From the NCBI GenBank assembly GCA_028709615.1, contig JAQVWQ010000004.1:1-32824 (forward strand): a stretch of DNA of 32,824 nt, in the 5' to 3' direction. Under the pieces are notes generated by a model. It saw only the letters and a program-made list of their open reading frames with translations, ran no database searches and had not been told where the DNA came from. Positions 7,847-16,616 of this stretch are shown here, in pieces (within the stretch, counting starts at the first letter, position 1; each line of letters begins with the position of its first letter). The position numbers and the translations under genes were made by a program. The stretch is from Clostridia bacterium. GTDB taxonomy: Bacteria > Bacillota > Dehalobacteriia > UBA4068.

Positions 7847-9676
7847 ATGTGCGGTATCGTAGGTTATGTAGGAAATCGGGCGGCTGTACCGATCTTATTG
7901 CAGGGATTAAAAACCCTGGAGTACAGAGGCTATGATTCGGCGGGCTTAGCCGTCATTGAGGACGAGGTTGTAAAGATTATCCGTTCGCAGGGAAAAATCG
8001 CTGTGCTGGAAGATTTGGTCGGTGAGCGTTTATCTGAGGCTACTTGCGGTATAGGTCACACCAGGTGGGCCACGCATGGCCGTCCCAGCGATTTGAATTC
8101 TCATCCGCATACCGATTGCCGCGGCGAAATTGCCATGGTGCATAACGGTATAATTGAAAATTATTTGGAATTAAAAGAGTTCTTGTCCGATAAAGGACAC
8201 GAGTTTACTTCAGAAACCGATACAGAGGTTTTGCCGCACCTGGTTGAGCATTATTATCAGGATAATTTGCTCGCTGCTGTTTCACGTGCTATTAAAGATT
8301 TGCGCGGCTCTTATGCCACTGTGGCAGTTTGCAACAAAGAGCCCAATAAGCTGGTGGCTGCCCGCAAGGATACGCCTTTGATTATCGGCATCGGCGATGA
8401 CGAGTACTTTTTTGCTTCCGATATTACCGCTCTTTTGGAGCATACTCGTAAAATTATTGTTATGGACGACGGCGAGGTGGCTTGCCTTACCCCCGAAGGT
8501 TATCAAATCTATCGTGATATGCAACCGATCAAAAAAGAGATTACGACCGTAACCTGGGATGCCGAATCGGCTAAAAAAGGCGGCTATAAGCATTTTATGT
8601 TAAAGGAAATCCACGAACAGCCCTGGGCCTTGCAGCAGACCTTAAAAGGCCGTATTGCCGACGATCGCAGCGGTGTGCGCCTGCCCGAGTTTTCTTTAGA
8701 TAAAATCCAGCTGCAACGGATCGAAAAGGTTACCATCGTAGCTTGCGGCACCTCGTATCATGCGGGCTTAATCGGCAAATACGCTATGGAAAAAATCCTG
8801 CGCCTGCCCGTGGAGGTCGATATCGCCTCCGAGTTCCGTTATCGTGATCCGCTGATCGATAAAAAGACCCTAATGCTTGTTATCTCACAATCGGGCGAAA
8901 CCGCCGACACGCTGGCCGCCTTAAGAGAGGCCAAACGGCGCGGCGCTCATGTTGTGGCCATTACCAATGTCTTGGGCTCTACCATCTCCCGCGAGGCACA
9001 TGATGTCATCTATACCTGGGCAGGGCCGGAAATTGCCGTAGCTTCCACCAAGGCCTATACGACCCAGTTGGCCGCCCTTTATCTTTTAACAATGTATCTG
9101 GCCGAAAAGCTCGGCAGAATGAAGGCGAACGAGCTGCAAGCCTTAATAGAGGACTTTTATCGTATTCCCGAAAAAATAGATGAGATTTTTGCCAGCTGCG
9201 AGGAACAGATTAAAAATATTGCCGAAAAAAACCTTAAATCCGATGATGCTTTCTTTGTCGGCAGAAGTATGGACTATGCCGTGGCTTTAGAAGGCTCCTT
9301 AAAGCTGAAGGAGATTTCTTATATCCACGCCGAAGCTTATGCGGCAGGTGAGTTAAAACACGGCACACTGGCCTTAATCGTTGAGGGGGTGCCTGTCTTG
9401 GCTCTTTGCACGCAACGGGCGCTGATCGAAAAGACTATCAGCAATATTAAAGAAATCAAAGCGCGTGACGCGCATATTATCGGCCTTTGCTACGAAGGGA
9501 TGAAGGAGGTCCCGCAGGTCGTTGACGATACGATTTTCCTGCCCGATACCAACGATTTGTTCGCTCCGATTTTGGCTGTTACCCCTCTGCAGCTGCTGGC
9601 TTACTATGCGGCCTGCGCCAGGGGCTGTGATGTTGACCAACCGAGAAATTTGGCCAAATCCGTTACCGTCGAATAA
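7847..9676 (+). CDS. glmS: Glutamine-fructose-6-phosphate aminotransferase GlmS
   Basis: Makes glucosamine-6-P from fructose-6-P and glutamine, the first step to UDP-GlcNAc. 609 residues. The N-terminal glutaminase domain starts MCGIVGYVG with the nucleophile Cys2 exposed after Met removal and has GHTRWATHG. The two SIS isomerase domains show ACGTSYHAG, SQSGETADT and STKAYTTQ. The C-terminus ends in the conserved DQPRNLAKSVTVE. ATG is preceded by AAAGGGGG. The gap from glmM is only 23 bases, so there is no room for the glmS ribozyme found upstream of many Firmicute glmS genes. A strong terminator follows. Confidence 0.97.
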   Translation: MCGIVGYVGNRAAVPILLQGLKTLEYRGYDSAGLAVIEDEVVKIIRSQGKIAVLEDLVGERLSEATCGIGHTRWATHGRPSDLNSHPHTDCRGEIAMVHNGIIENYLELKEFLSDKGHEFTSETDTEVLPHLVEHYYQDNLLAAVSRAIKDLRGSYATVAVCNKEPNKLVAARKDTPLIIGIGDDEYFFASDITALLEHTRKIIVMDDGEVACLTPEGYQIYRDMQPIKKEITTVTWDAESAKKGGYKHFMLKEIHEQPWALQQTLKGRIADDRSGVRLPEFSLDKIQLQRIEKVTIVACGTSYHAGLIGKYAMEKILRLPVEVDIASEFRYRDPLIDKKTLMLVISQSGETADTLAALREAKRRGAHVVAITNVLGSTISREAHDVIYTWAGPEIAVASTKAYTTQLAALYLLTMYLAEKLGRMKANELQALIEDFYRIPEKIDEIFASCEEQIKNIAEKNLKSDDAFFVGRSMDYAVALEGSLKLKEISYIHAEAYAAGELKHGTLALIVEGVPVLALCTQRALIEKTISNIKEIKARDAHIIGLCYEGMKEVPQVVDDTIFLPDTNDLFAPILAVTPLQLLAYYAACARGCDVDQPRNLAKSVTVE

Positions 9677-9694
9677 AGAACAGAGTATAAACTT

Positions 9695-9737
9695 GAGCAA
9701 GGCTTTAGGTTATCTTTCCCTAGCCTTGCTCTTTTTT
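9695..9737 (+). terminator. Intrinsic terminator after glmS
   Basis: A perfect 10-base stem, GAGCAAGGCT (9695-9704) with AGCCTTGCTC (9722-9731), followed by six T (9732-9737). It ends the cdaA-glmS unit 18 bases after the stop codon. Confidence 0.92.
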
Positions 9738-9799
9738 ATTTCGCAGTTATTCTTTATTTTGTTTATTTTCACAGGGATTTTTATAGAGTAATTAATTAT

Positions 9800-10186
9800 C
9801 TAAAAAATATTACCCCAGGTAATCCGTTCGCTATCGGGTACGGAAAGCACGCGAAATTCGTAAATTCTTAAAGCTTCGCCTGCCCCTATAGAAGAACGAA
9901 CAGCTATAAAATAATTCAATCGCCGCAAAGACTCTTCTATTGCCGCAATATCGCTGTGCGTAACAAAAACCGGCCAATATTTGCCGAGCTTTTGCCAGTC
10001 GTCGTTAATTTGCACGATCAGGCCGTCGGCAGCTTGCCAGTTGTTTTCGATCATTGCCAGTTTAAGGGGGTTAATTTGTGCTGTCAGCTTTTCTGCCGAA
10101 TTATCAAGCCAAAGCAGTGCCAAAAGCGAGCCGCATAATAAAATGACAATGGCAACCGATAAAATTAAATAGGTTTTCACCTGCAT
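9800..10186 (-). CDS. DUF4363 family protein
   Basis: A 128-residue single-pass protein with a signal-anchor at about residues 4-26 (LILSVAIVILLCGSLLALLW) and a small helical domain outside. It has the pattern of DUF4363: ENNWQAADGLIVQINDDW in the first helix pair and a central SDIAAIEESLRRL helix. Function is unknown; in sporulating Clostridia the family commonly neighbours DUF421 and spoVA genes (from memory). The ATG at 10186 lies inside the end of the DUF421 gene (overlap of 10 bases), with AAAGGGAG just upstream, so the two are translationally coupled. Confidence 0.82.
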   Translation of the reverse strand: MQVKTYLILSVAIVILLCGSLLALLWLDNSAEKLTAQINPLKLAMIENNWQAADGLIVQINDDWQKLGKYWPVFVTHSDIAAIEESLRRLNYFIAVRSSIGAGEALRIYEFRVLSVPDSERITWGNIF

Positions 10187-10860
10187 TTTTTCTCCCTTTT
10201 TTGAAAATAGAATTCGCCTTTTTCGTCAATCCCTCCGATAAATATTTCGGAGGGATTATTAATACCTTCCTTTTTTAGCTGCGCTTTAAGCCAGTTTTCA
10301 TCGCGTCCACAGCTTTTTAGGTTATCTATATTTACAACGCCGTCGAAAACAATACCGATCGGCGGTGTTTCTTGACGGCAGTCGGGTATCATATCACCGA
10401 CGGTCAAGGGCTGCTTACTTCGCTTTAAATAGGTTGACAGATCGCCGTTGTTTTCCAAAAGAGCAAATTCCACATCGTTGACATTAAATACTCCCTGGCA
10501 GCGCAGCTGTTCCATTAAATCACTGATGTTGACTCGCAGGCGGCGCATTTCATCTTGCTGTACCAGGCCGTTTTTTATTAAAATGGCAGGTCTTCCGTAA
10601 ATAAAATTACGCAAGTGAATGCTTTTAAGATTAATTAAAGAAATAAAAATTTGCAATATACATAAAGCCGCTGTTGGCACAATGCTGTAAAAAAGCGGGA
10701 TAGCGTTGCTTTGAATGGCGATGGCCGTCGTTTCTGAAATAATTAAAATCACCACAAGCTCAATCGGCTCCAGCTCGCCGATTTGCCGTTTGCCCAGAGC
10801 CTTTAAGGCAAAAAATATAAAAATGTATAAAATTACTGTACGAATAATCAACAGCAGCAT
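10177..10860 (-). CDS. DUF421 (YetF-like) membrane protein
   Basis: About 227 residues from the ATG at 10860, chosen because AAGGGG sits 7 bases ahead and the protein then starts with the first membrane helix. A longer in-frame start at 10971 would run into the divergent spoVAC start region. Three N-terminal membrane segments (LLLIIRTVILYIFIFFALK, then LVVILIISETTAIAIQ and a third) carry the family motif LGKRQIGELEP. The cytosolic YetF domain follows with GRPAILIKNGLVQQDEMRR and DVEFALLENNGDLSTYLK. Members have no settled activity; some are encoded in spoVA-type spore germination clusters. Here it is divergent from spoVAC, with DUF4363 as downstream partner. Confidence 0.88.
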   Translation of the reverse strand: MLLLIIRTVILYIFIFFALKALGKRQIGELEPIELVVILIISETTAIAIQSNAIPLFYSIVPTAALCILQIFISLINLKSIHLRNFIYGRPAILIKNGLVQQDEMRRLRVNISDLMEQLRCQGVFNVNDVEFALLENNGDLSTYLKRSKQPLTVGDMIPDCRQETPPIGIVFDGVVNIDNLKSCGRDENWLKAQLKKEGINNPSEIFIGGIDEKGEFYFQKREKKCR

Positions 10861-10900
10861 TTTTCTGCCCCTTATAAACATAATTAAAATAAGTTTACCC

Positions 10901-10930
10901 GTATAAGAAAAATATATTTTGGTTATATTT
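10901..10930 (+). promoter_or_regulatory. Candidate forespore (SigG-like) promoter of spoVAC
   Basis: GTATA at 10901-10905 fits the GNATR -35 of SigG. After an 18-base spacer, TATATTT (10924-10930) matches 5 of 7 positions of a CATNHTA -10. It lies about 30 bases ahead of the spoVAC ATG. SigG control is the known mode for spoVA in Bacillus; the match itself is only moderate. Confidence 0.28.
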
Positions 10931-10961
10931 ACCGATGAGAAATCTCTGCGGGAGTGAGTAT

Positions 10962-11420
10962 ATGCAATCACAAGAAGTAAAAGGCTATAAATCGTTGATG
11001 AAAAAGCACGAAGTAAAGAAGCCTCTTTTTAAAAGCTTTTCAGCAGCATTTTTATTTGGAGGCGGTCTTTGCGCGGCGGCACAGTTTATTTTTAACTTAT
11101 TTGTTCGCTATGGGGGCTGGCAGCATGACCAGGCGGCCGGCATAGTGCTGGTAATTGTTATTGCTGTTACCACATTGGTAACGGCACTGGGTTATTACGA
11201 TAACTTAGGACAAATAGCGGGGGCAGGCTTGGCGGTGCCGATCAGCGGCTTTGCCAATTCCATGGTTTGCGCGGCAATAGATGACCGCAGCGAAGGCATA
11301 GTACAAGGAGTGGCTACGGGCAGCTTTAAGCTGGCGGGTGCCGTAATCGTGTTTGGTTGTGTTTCGGCATTTATTGTAGGCATAATTTATTGGCTGGGCG
11401 GGCTTTTGGGTTTTTTATAA
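10962..11420 (+). CDS. spoVAC: Stage V sporulation protein AC (SpoVAC), dipicolinate channel
   Basis: An integral membrane protein of the spore inner membrane, part of the SpoVA channel that imports Ca-dipicolinate during sporulation and releases it in germination. 152 residues from ATG 10962, preceded by GGGAGTGAG; an upstream in-frame ATG at 10935 has no such site. A basic cytosolic N-terminus (VKGYKSLMKKHEVKKP) precedes about four membrane helices. Family hallmarks are FLFGGGLCAAAQ, LGYYDNLGQIAGAGLAVPISGFANSM and the C-terminal FGCVSAFIVGII. It is the first gene of spoVAC-AD-AE, the reduced set typical of Clostridia without spoVAA/AB. Confidence 0.95.
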   Translation: MQSQEVKGYKSLMKKHEVKKPLFKSFSAAFLFGGGLCAAAQFIFNLFVRYGGWQHDQAAGIVLVIVIAVTTLVTALGYYDNLGQIAGAGLAVPISGFANSMVCAAIDDRSEGIVQGVATGSFKLAGAVIVFGCVSAFIVGIIYWLGGLLGFL

Positions 11421-11517
11421 AGGCGCCTGACAGAAGATATTGTTATTATATAAAAAAATGTTGTTGATAATAAAAAAGCTTTCGGTTGATTATTGACAAA
11501 AACAGGGGGATTTAATT

Positions 11518-12525
11518 TTGAAAGGTACTTGGATATTCAATAACGCACCGCTTATCACGGCTGGTGGCGCTGTCGGCGGTAAAGATGAAAAAAACGGGCC
11601 GTTGGCCGCTTATTTTGACAGCTTTTTTGCTGACGATGTCACTCAGGCCAACAGCTATGAAGAAGCCGAGGGGTTTTTTTTATCCCGCGCCGCGCAAATT
11701 GCTTTAAATAAAGCCTCCCTATCCTCCGGCGATATTGACTTATTTATAGCCGGGGATTTGATGAATCAAATAACCTCCGCTACTTATACAGCGGCTTATT
11801 TAAACGCTCCCTATTTGGGCATTTTTTCCGCTTGCGCCACTGTTTGCGAGGCTTTGGCCATGGGCGGTTTGGCTGTTGCATCAGGCAAGTGCCAAAAGGT
11901 ACTGGTCGGCAGTGTCAGCCACAATAAAAGCGCCGAACGACAGTTCCGCTATCCTAACGAATACGGTTCGCAAAAGCCGCCTACCTGCCAAAAAACAGCT
12001 ACGGCGGCGGGCGCTCTTTTGCTTGCCGATAAAGGTCAGGGTATTATGCTTGAAAGTGTCACCGTCGGCCGTGTAGTAGATTATGGCATTAATGACCCTT
12101 TAAATATGGGCGCGGCTATGGCTCCCGCTGCCGCCGATACTATTTGTAAGCATTTTAGTCAAACAAAAACAAGCCCCGCCGACTACGATTTGATTCTTAG
12201 CGGCGATTTGGGTAAAATGGGGCGGGAGCTGCTCTTTGATTTACTGAGTTCGCAAGGCTACGGCCCGGACAAGCAACGGCTCAAAGATTGCGGCCTGCTG
12301 CTTTACGGCGAGCAAAAGGACGCTTTTTGCGGGGGCAGCGGGGCGGGCTGTATTGCTTCTGTGCTGGCGGGTTATTTATGTAATTTATTGCAAAACCGTG
12401 TTGTTACAAGAATTTTGGTGGCGGCGACAGGTGCGCTTTTATCGCCTAATTGGGTTAAGCAGGGCAACACTATACCGTGTATTTCCCACGCCGTTTCTTT
12501 AAGGGTAGGTGATAATAATGCATGA
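11518..12525 (+). CDS. spoVAD: Stage V sporulation protein AD (SpoVAD), dipicolinate-binding
   Basis: A thiolase-fold protein that binds dipicolinic acid and is needed for its uptake into the spore. 335 residues, close to the Bacillus length. It begins with GTWIFNNAPLITAGGAVGG and has the thiolase-like nucleophile-region segment FSACATVCEALAMGGLAVASG, NEYGSQKPPTCQKTATAAGA and a C-terminal GSGAGCIASVLAGY stretch. The start is TTG at 11518, with AGGGGGA ahead. It is separated from spoVAC by 97 bases, and its end overlaps the next gene, spoVAE, by 8 bases. Confidence 0.95.
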   Translation: MKGTWIFNNAPLITAGGAVGGKDEKNGPLAAYFDSFFADDVTQANSYEEAEGFFLSRAAQIALNKASLSSGDIDLFIAGDLMNQITSATYTAAYLNAPYLGIFSACATVCEALAMGGLAVASGKCQKVLVGSVSHNKSAERQFRYPNEYGSQKPPTCQKTATAAGALLLADKGQGIMLESVTVGRVVDYGINDPLNMGAAMAPAAADTICKHFSQTKTSPADYDLILSGDLGKMGRELLFDLLSSQGYGPDKQRLKDCGLLLYGEQKDAFCGGSGAGCIASVLAGYLCNLLQNRVVTRILVAATGALLSPNWVKQGNTIPCISHAVSLRVGDNNA

Positions 12526-12883
12526 GCTAACCGAAAATCTGCTGATGGCCTTTGTTGTCGGCGGCGGGATTTGCTTATTCGGCCAAATTTGCTTTGATGT
12601 CTTTCGTCTTACCCCTGCTCATACGCTCTGCTTGTTGGTTAGCTGCGGCAGCGTGATTTCCGGTCTGGGGCTATACGATCGGCTGATTGATTTTTGCGGT
12701 ATGGGTCTGACTCTGCCGATTTTAAGCTTTGGTAATTCGCTTACCAACGGAGCTTTGCAGGGTCTGCGCGATTACGGCTTTTGGGGCATATTTTTGGGAA
12801 TGTTCTCTCCCGTTTCGGCGGGAATAGCCGCCGCAGTTTGTTTTTCTTTTTTCGCAGCCTTATTTTTTAAGCCTAAATATTAG
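12518..12883 (+). CDS. spoVAE: Stage V sporulation protein AE (SpoVAE)
   Basis: About 121 residues, almost entirely membrane-embedded: four hydrophobic segments with FVVGGGICLFGQICFD, GLGLYDRLIDFCGMGLTLPI and SFGNSLTNGALQGL. These resemble the matching parts of SpoVAC, as expected for the two related SpoVA membrane subunits. ATG 12518 is favoured over the in-frame GTG at 12509 because the AGGTGA Shine-Dalgarno lies between them. It overlaps the spoVAD end, so the pair is coupled. No terminator is seen after it; the priA promoter begins within the last bases. Confidence 0.93.
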   Translation: MHELTENLLMAFVVGGGICLFGQICFDVFRLTPAHTLCLLVSCGSVISGLGLYDRLIDFCGMGLTLPILSFGNSLTNGALQGLRDYGFWGIFLGMFSPVSAGIAAAVCFSFFAALFFKPKY

Positions 12884-12884
12884 C

Positions 12885-12913
12885 TTTATTTTTGCCTGAC
12901 TGTTTGATATAAT
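12885..12913 (+). promoter_or_regulatory. Extended -10 promoter of priA
   Basis: TATAAT at 12908-12913 is preceded by TGA (extended -10, TGn). A weak -35 TTTATT (12885-12890) lies 17 bases upstream. The distance to the priA TTG start is about 30 bases. Confidence 0.6.
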
Positions 12914-12943
12914 AGAGCAAAAGCCAAAAAAGGGGAGCCTGTT

Positions 12944-15142
12944 TTGCTGTTTGCATCTGTTATTGTCAATAAACGCGCACAAGCCGTTGACAGACTGTTC
13001 ACTTATGCCGTACCTGCCGAGCTGGAGGGTACGGCTGCTTGCGGTTCAATAGTCAAGATCCCCTTTGGCAGGCAGCATTCGGAAGGTGTAATTGTCGAGT
13101 TGTCAACAATCCGTCCCCCGGGAGATTATGATATTAAGGACATCAGCGCAATAGTTTCAAAGCGGCCGATTTTTAACGGCGAGCTGCTGGCTTTATCGCG
13201 CTTTATCGCTGATTATTACTTAACCCCACAGGCGGTAGTGCTTAATGCTATGCTGCCCTTTTCTATGGCCTTTGGCGGCAGATTGCCGCAAGCGCTGACT
13301 GTTAAAAGATACTATTTAGAGCAAGCAAAGCCTTTGCGCCTTTCCCCAAAGCAAGAGCTGGTTTGGCAGTTTTTGCAACAAAATGAGGGTGCAAGCGAGC
13401 AAGAGCTGTTAAAGCTGGTTTCCTCGGCCGTTTTAAAGCGGATGCGCGATAACCGCATGATTATGCGGCGGGAGGAACGCGCTGCCGCTGCCTGCGAAAT
13501 CGTTAATAGCGGACAAGAGGTTAAGCTTAACGGTGAGCAGCAGGCGGCGCTGGCGGCAATTAATGCAGAAAAGCGGGGTGCGCGTCGTCCTTTTTTATTG
13601 ATCGGTGTGACGGGCAGCGGCAAAACGGAGATTTATCTGCGCTTGATAGAAGAAACGATTGCCGAGGGCAGACAAGCTGTTTTGCTGGTGCCGGAAATAT
13701 TTTTATCATCTCAAATGGTTGACTTTATCCGCCGCCGTTTAGGTTATAAAGCAGCGGTATTGCACAGCGGTATGACAGCTTCCGAACGCAGAATTACCTG
13801 GGAGCAGGTGGCCGCTGGAGAATATTCTGTTGTGGTCGGCGCCCGCTCGGCGGTTTTTGCGCCCGTGCCGAATTTGGGCTTGATCGTGATTGACGAGGAA
13901 CAAGACGGCGGCTATAAGCAGGATAACGCTCCGCGTTTTCATACGCGTACGGTGGCGCAAAAACGCGCGGAGCTGGCGGGTGCGCAATTGGTGTTAGGTA
14001 GCGCCACGCCCTCGATCGAAAGTTATTATCAGGCCGAGCAGGGAGCTTATGCGCAGGCCGACTTAACAAAGCGTTACTATCTGGCACCTTTGCCTTTGGT
14101 GCAAATTTGCGATATGCGTACGGAACTGCAAGAGGGCAATCGCTCTTTATTTAGCCGTCTGTTACAGACCAAGCTGGCCGATAGATTAAAAAAGGGCGAA
14201 CAAAGCCTTTTGTTGATCAATCGGCGCGGCTATTACAGTTTTTTTTCCTGTCGTAATTGCGGCAGCGTTATCTATTGCCCACATTGTTCTGTGCCGATGG
14301 CTTACCACGACAGCGAACGCCTTTTAAAATGTCATTATTGCGGCAGCAAGCTTCAGCCTCCAGAAGTATGTCCGACCTGCGGTTCAAAGGCTATTCGTCA
14401 TTTTGGAGCGGGCACGCAGCGCGTGGCCGACGAGGTTAAAAAGCTCTTTCCTACCGCGCGCGTCGGCAGGTTGGATTATGACATCAATTCGCAAGCGGGA
14501 GAGGGGCAAAGGGTTTATCGGGCTATGCTCTCCGGCCAATACGATATTTTAGTCGGCACGCAGATGATTGCCAAAGGGCACGACTTTCCTGCTGTGACCT
14601 TAGCGGCGGTGATGGCTGCCGATATCACCCTTAATATTCCGGACATTCGCAGCGCAGAAAGAACCTTTCAGCTCTTAACTCAGCTTTCGGGCAGGGCGGG
14701 CCGCCGTTTGCTGCAGGGCGAGGCTGTAATTCAAACCTATTTACCCGAGGCTTACCCCATTCGTTTGGCGGCAGATCACGATTTTAAGGGCTTTTATAGT
14801 GAAGAAATCAAACAGCGGGCCGAACATAATTATCCGCCGTTTTGTGCTTTGGCCAGAATAGTTTTTTTAGGTTTAGACCGTCACATTACACAAAAAGCCG
14901 CCGAAGCCTACGGCGCCGCCCTGCGGGAAAAGGCAGGAGAATACGCGCAAATTTGCGGCCCGGCCCCCGCCCCGTGGGAGAAAATCAAGGACAGGTATCG
15001 TTATAATATACTGATTAAATGCCGTCTGCAGCAAGAGCTTAATCAGCTGCTGCGCGATGTTTGCCGACAAATGGAGGCCAAAAATCGTTTATTTAACGAT
15101 ATAATTGTAAAAATTGACATTGATCCTTATTCGGTTATGTAA
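12944..15142 (+). CDS. priA: Primosomal protein N' (PriA helicase)
   Basis: A replication-restart 3'-5' helicase that recognises stalled forks and reloads the replicative helicase. 732 residues, full length. The N-terminal 3' DNA-binding region starts FASVIVNKRAQAVDRLFTY. Helicase motifs follow: Walker A GVTGSGKTEIYLRL (about residue 224), Walker B DEEQDGGYKQ, and GSATPSIES. The zinc-binding insert has cysteine pairs in CRNCGSVIYCPHC and CHYCGS...CPTCGS, and motif V/VI regions include GTQMIAKGHDFPAVTL and QLSGRAGR. The TTG start at 12944 is supported by AAGGGGAG. There is no terminator before def, so read-through into the next operon is possible. Confidence 0.97.
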   Translation: MLFASVIVNKRAQAVDRLFTYAVPAELEGTAACGSIVKIPFGRQHSEGVIVELSTIRPPGDYDIKDISAIVSKRPIFNGELLALSRFIADYYLTPQAVVLNAMLPFSMAFGGRLPQALTVKRYYLEQAKPLRLSPKQELVWQFLQQNEGASEQELLKLVSSAVLKRMRDNRMIMRREERAAAACEIVNSGQEVKLNGEQQAALAAINAEKRGARRPFLLIGVTGSGKTEIYLRLIEETIAEGRQAVLLVPEIFLSSQMVDFIRRRLGYKAAVLHSGMTASERRITWEQVAAGEYSVVVGARSAVFAPVPNLGLIVIDEEQDGGYKQDNAPRFHTRTVAQKRAELAGAQLVLGSATPSIESYYQAEQGAYAQADLTKRYYLAPLPLVQICDMRTELQEGNRSLFSRLLQTKLADRLKKGEQSLLLINRRGYYSFFSCRNCGSVIYCPHCSVPMAYHDSERLLKCHYCGSKLQPPEVCPTCGSKAIRHFGAGTQRVADEVKKLFPTARVGRLDYDINSQAGEGQRVYRAMLSGQYDILVGTQMIAKGHDFPAVTLAAVMAADITLNIPDIRSAERTFQLLTQLSGRAGRRLLQGEAVIQTYLPEAYPIRLAADHDFKGFYSEEIKQRAEHNYPPFCALARIVFLGLDRHITQKAAEAYGAALREKAGEYAQICGPAPAPWEKIKDRYRYNILIKCRLQQELNQLLRDVCRQMEAKNRLFNDIIVKIDIDPYSVM

Positions 15143-15149
15143 TTTTCTC

Positions 15150-15178
15150 TTTAAATTTACACAAAAATATGATATAAT
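15150..15178 (+). promoter_or_regulatory. Promoter of the def-to-ytfJ operon
   Basis: TATAAT at 15173-15178 with an extended TGA just ahead (15170-15172). The -35 TTTAAA at 15150-15155 is separated by 17 bases. It lies 40 bases before the def start and just downstream of the priA stop. Confidence 0.68.
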
Positions 15179-15217
15179 TACCAAATTAAAGTGTTATATT
15201 AAAAGGAGGAGCTTTAA

Positions 15218-15676
15218 TTGGCCAATTTAAGACAGATAGTTAAGGTTGGTGACCCTCTGTTACGCGAACAATCCGTGCCTGTGCAACGCTTTAATAAAAC
15301 ACTGCACAAGCTACTGGACGATATGATTTTTACTATGAAAGAAAACGAGGGAGCAGGCTTAGCCGCTCCGCAGGTAGGTATTTTAAAGCAGATTGCTGTT
15401 TTTGATATGGGTGAGGGAAAAATTTGCGAAATGATCAATCCCGTCTTGCTGGAGTCCGAGGGTGAGGCCACCGACAGCGAGGGCTGCCTTTCGGTACCGG
15501 GTAAATGGGGTACAGTCAAGCGCGCCGAAAGAGTTGTGGTCAAAGCACAAAATCGTGACGGCGGTTTTATTAACATTAAGGCAAAGGGCTGGGTAGCCCG
15601 TATCATTCAGCACGAAATGGACCACTTGGTAGGCCGACTGTTTATAGATATTGCCGAAGATGTTGAGGAAAGATAA
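15218..15676 (+). CDS. def: Peptide deformylase
   Basis: Removes the formyl group from nascent N-terminal fMet. 152 residues. The three motifs are intact: GAGLAAPQVG (45-54), EGCLSVPG with metal ligand Cys90, and QHEMDHL with His132, catalytic Glu133 and His136. Start is TTG at 15218 behind a very strong AAGGAGGAG site. Its stop overlaps the fmt start (TAATG), pairing the enzyme that removes formyl groups with the one that adds them. First gene of a tightly packed operon that runs to ytfJ. Confidence 0.97.
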   Translation: MANLRQIVKVGDPLLREQSVPVQRFNKTLHKLLDDMIFTMKENEGAGLAAPQVGILKQIAVFDMGEGKICEMINPVLLESEGEATDSEGCLSVPGKWGTVKRAERVVVKAQNRDGGFINIKAKGWVARIIQHEMDHLVGRLFIDIAEDVEER

Positions 15677-16605
15677 TGAAAACAGTATTTATGGGAACGC
15701 CCGACTTTGCGGCGCGATCCTTAGAGGCTTTATTAAAAGCCGGGATAAAACCCAGATTGGTTGTGACAAAGCCCGATAAAAAACGCGGCAGAGGTCAATT
15801 ATTGCAGCCGACGCCCGTAAAAATCATCGCCGAGGCCGCCGGTTTATCTGTTGTTGCGCCCCAGAGCGTTAATACTCCCGAATTTTTAGAGCAATTACGC
15901 TTGCTGGCGCCTGATTTGATTATTGTGGTTGCCTTTGGGCAGTTGATTAAAAAAGAGCTTTTACAGCTGCCCCCACAGGGTATTGTCAATGTTCATGCCT
16001 CGCTTTTGCCCAAATACCGGGGGGCGGCGCCTATTCATCGGGCAATTTTAAACGGAGAAACAGAAAGCGGCGTTACAACAATGCTGATCGACGAGGGTAT
16101 GGATACGGGAGATATGCTCTTAACGGCAAAAACCCCCATTAGCTCCGATATGACAACGGGCGAGCTGCACGATATTTTAGCTGACTTGGGCGGCAAGCTG
16201 CTGGTAAAAACAGTGCGCGCTATTAAGGCGGGCAATTGCCCCCGCACAGTGCAAAACCATAATGCTGCTACCTATGCCGCGCGCCTTAACAGAGAAGAAG
16301 AGCTGCTTGACTGGCATAAAGATGCCGCGGAGCTGCATAACCAAATTCGCGGGCTTTCGCCTTTTCCCGGCGCATATACTATGCTTAACGGCAAACGCTT
16401 CAAGATATTCCGCTCGCAAATAGCCGGCCATTCCGACGAATGTCGGCCGGCGGGTGAAATTATCAGTGTTGATAACGGTTTGCTTGTTCAGTGCGGCCGC
16501 GGAGCTTTGCATCTGCTGATTGTACAGCCGGAAGGTAAAAATGCCTTGGCGGCAGTTGATTTTTTGCGCGGAGCAAAATTGCAAAAAGGAACAATATTAG
16601 GCTAA
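15676..16605 (+). CDS. fmt: Methionyl-tRNA formyltransferase
   Basis: Formylates initiator Met-tRNA using 10-formyl-THF. 309 residues. The N-terminal formyltransferase domain starts MKTVFMGTPDFAARSLEAL and has the folate/catalytic stretch NVHASLLPKYRGAAPIHRAI (catalytic Asn-His) with Asp in LIDEGMDTGDM. The C-terminal tRNA-binding domain contains IRGLSPFPGAYT. Start overlaps the def stop by one base (TAATG). The next gene follows after 11 bases. Confidence 0.97.
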   Translation: MKTVFMGTPDFAARSLEALLKAGIKPRLVVTKPDKKRGRGQLLQPTPVKIIAEAAGLSVVAPQSVNTPEFLEQLRLLAPDLIIVVAFGQLIKKELLQLPPQGIVNVHASLLPKYRGAAPIHRAILNGETESGVTTMLIDEGMDTGDMLLTAKTPISSDMTTGELHDILADLGGKLLVKTVRAIKAGNCPRTVQNHNAATYAARLNREEELLDWHKDAAELHNQIRGLSPFPGAYTMLNGKRFKIFRSQIAGHSDECRPAGEIISVDNGLLVQCGRGALHLLIVQPEGKNALAAVDFLRGAKLQKGTILG

Positions 16606-16616
16606 GGAGTGAATAT

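Noticed and set aside
10861-10971. Longer DUF421 protein starting at 10971
   Set aside because: The extra 37 residues are not family-like and cross the spoVAC start; ATG 10860 has AAGGGG at good spacing.
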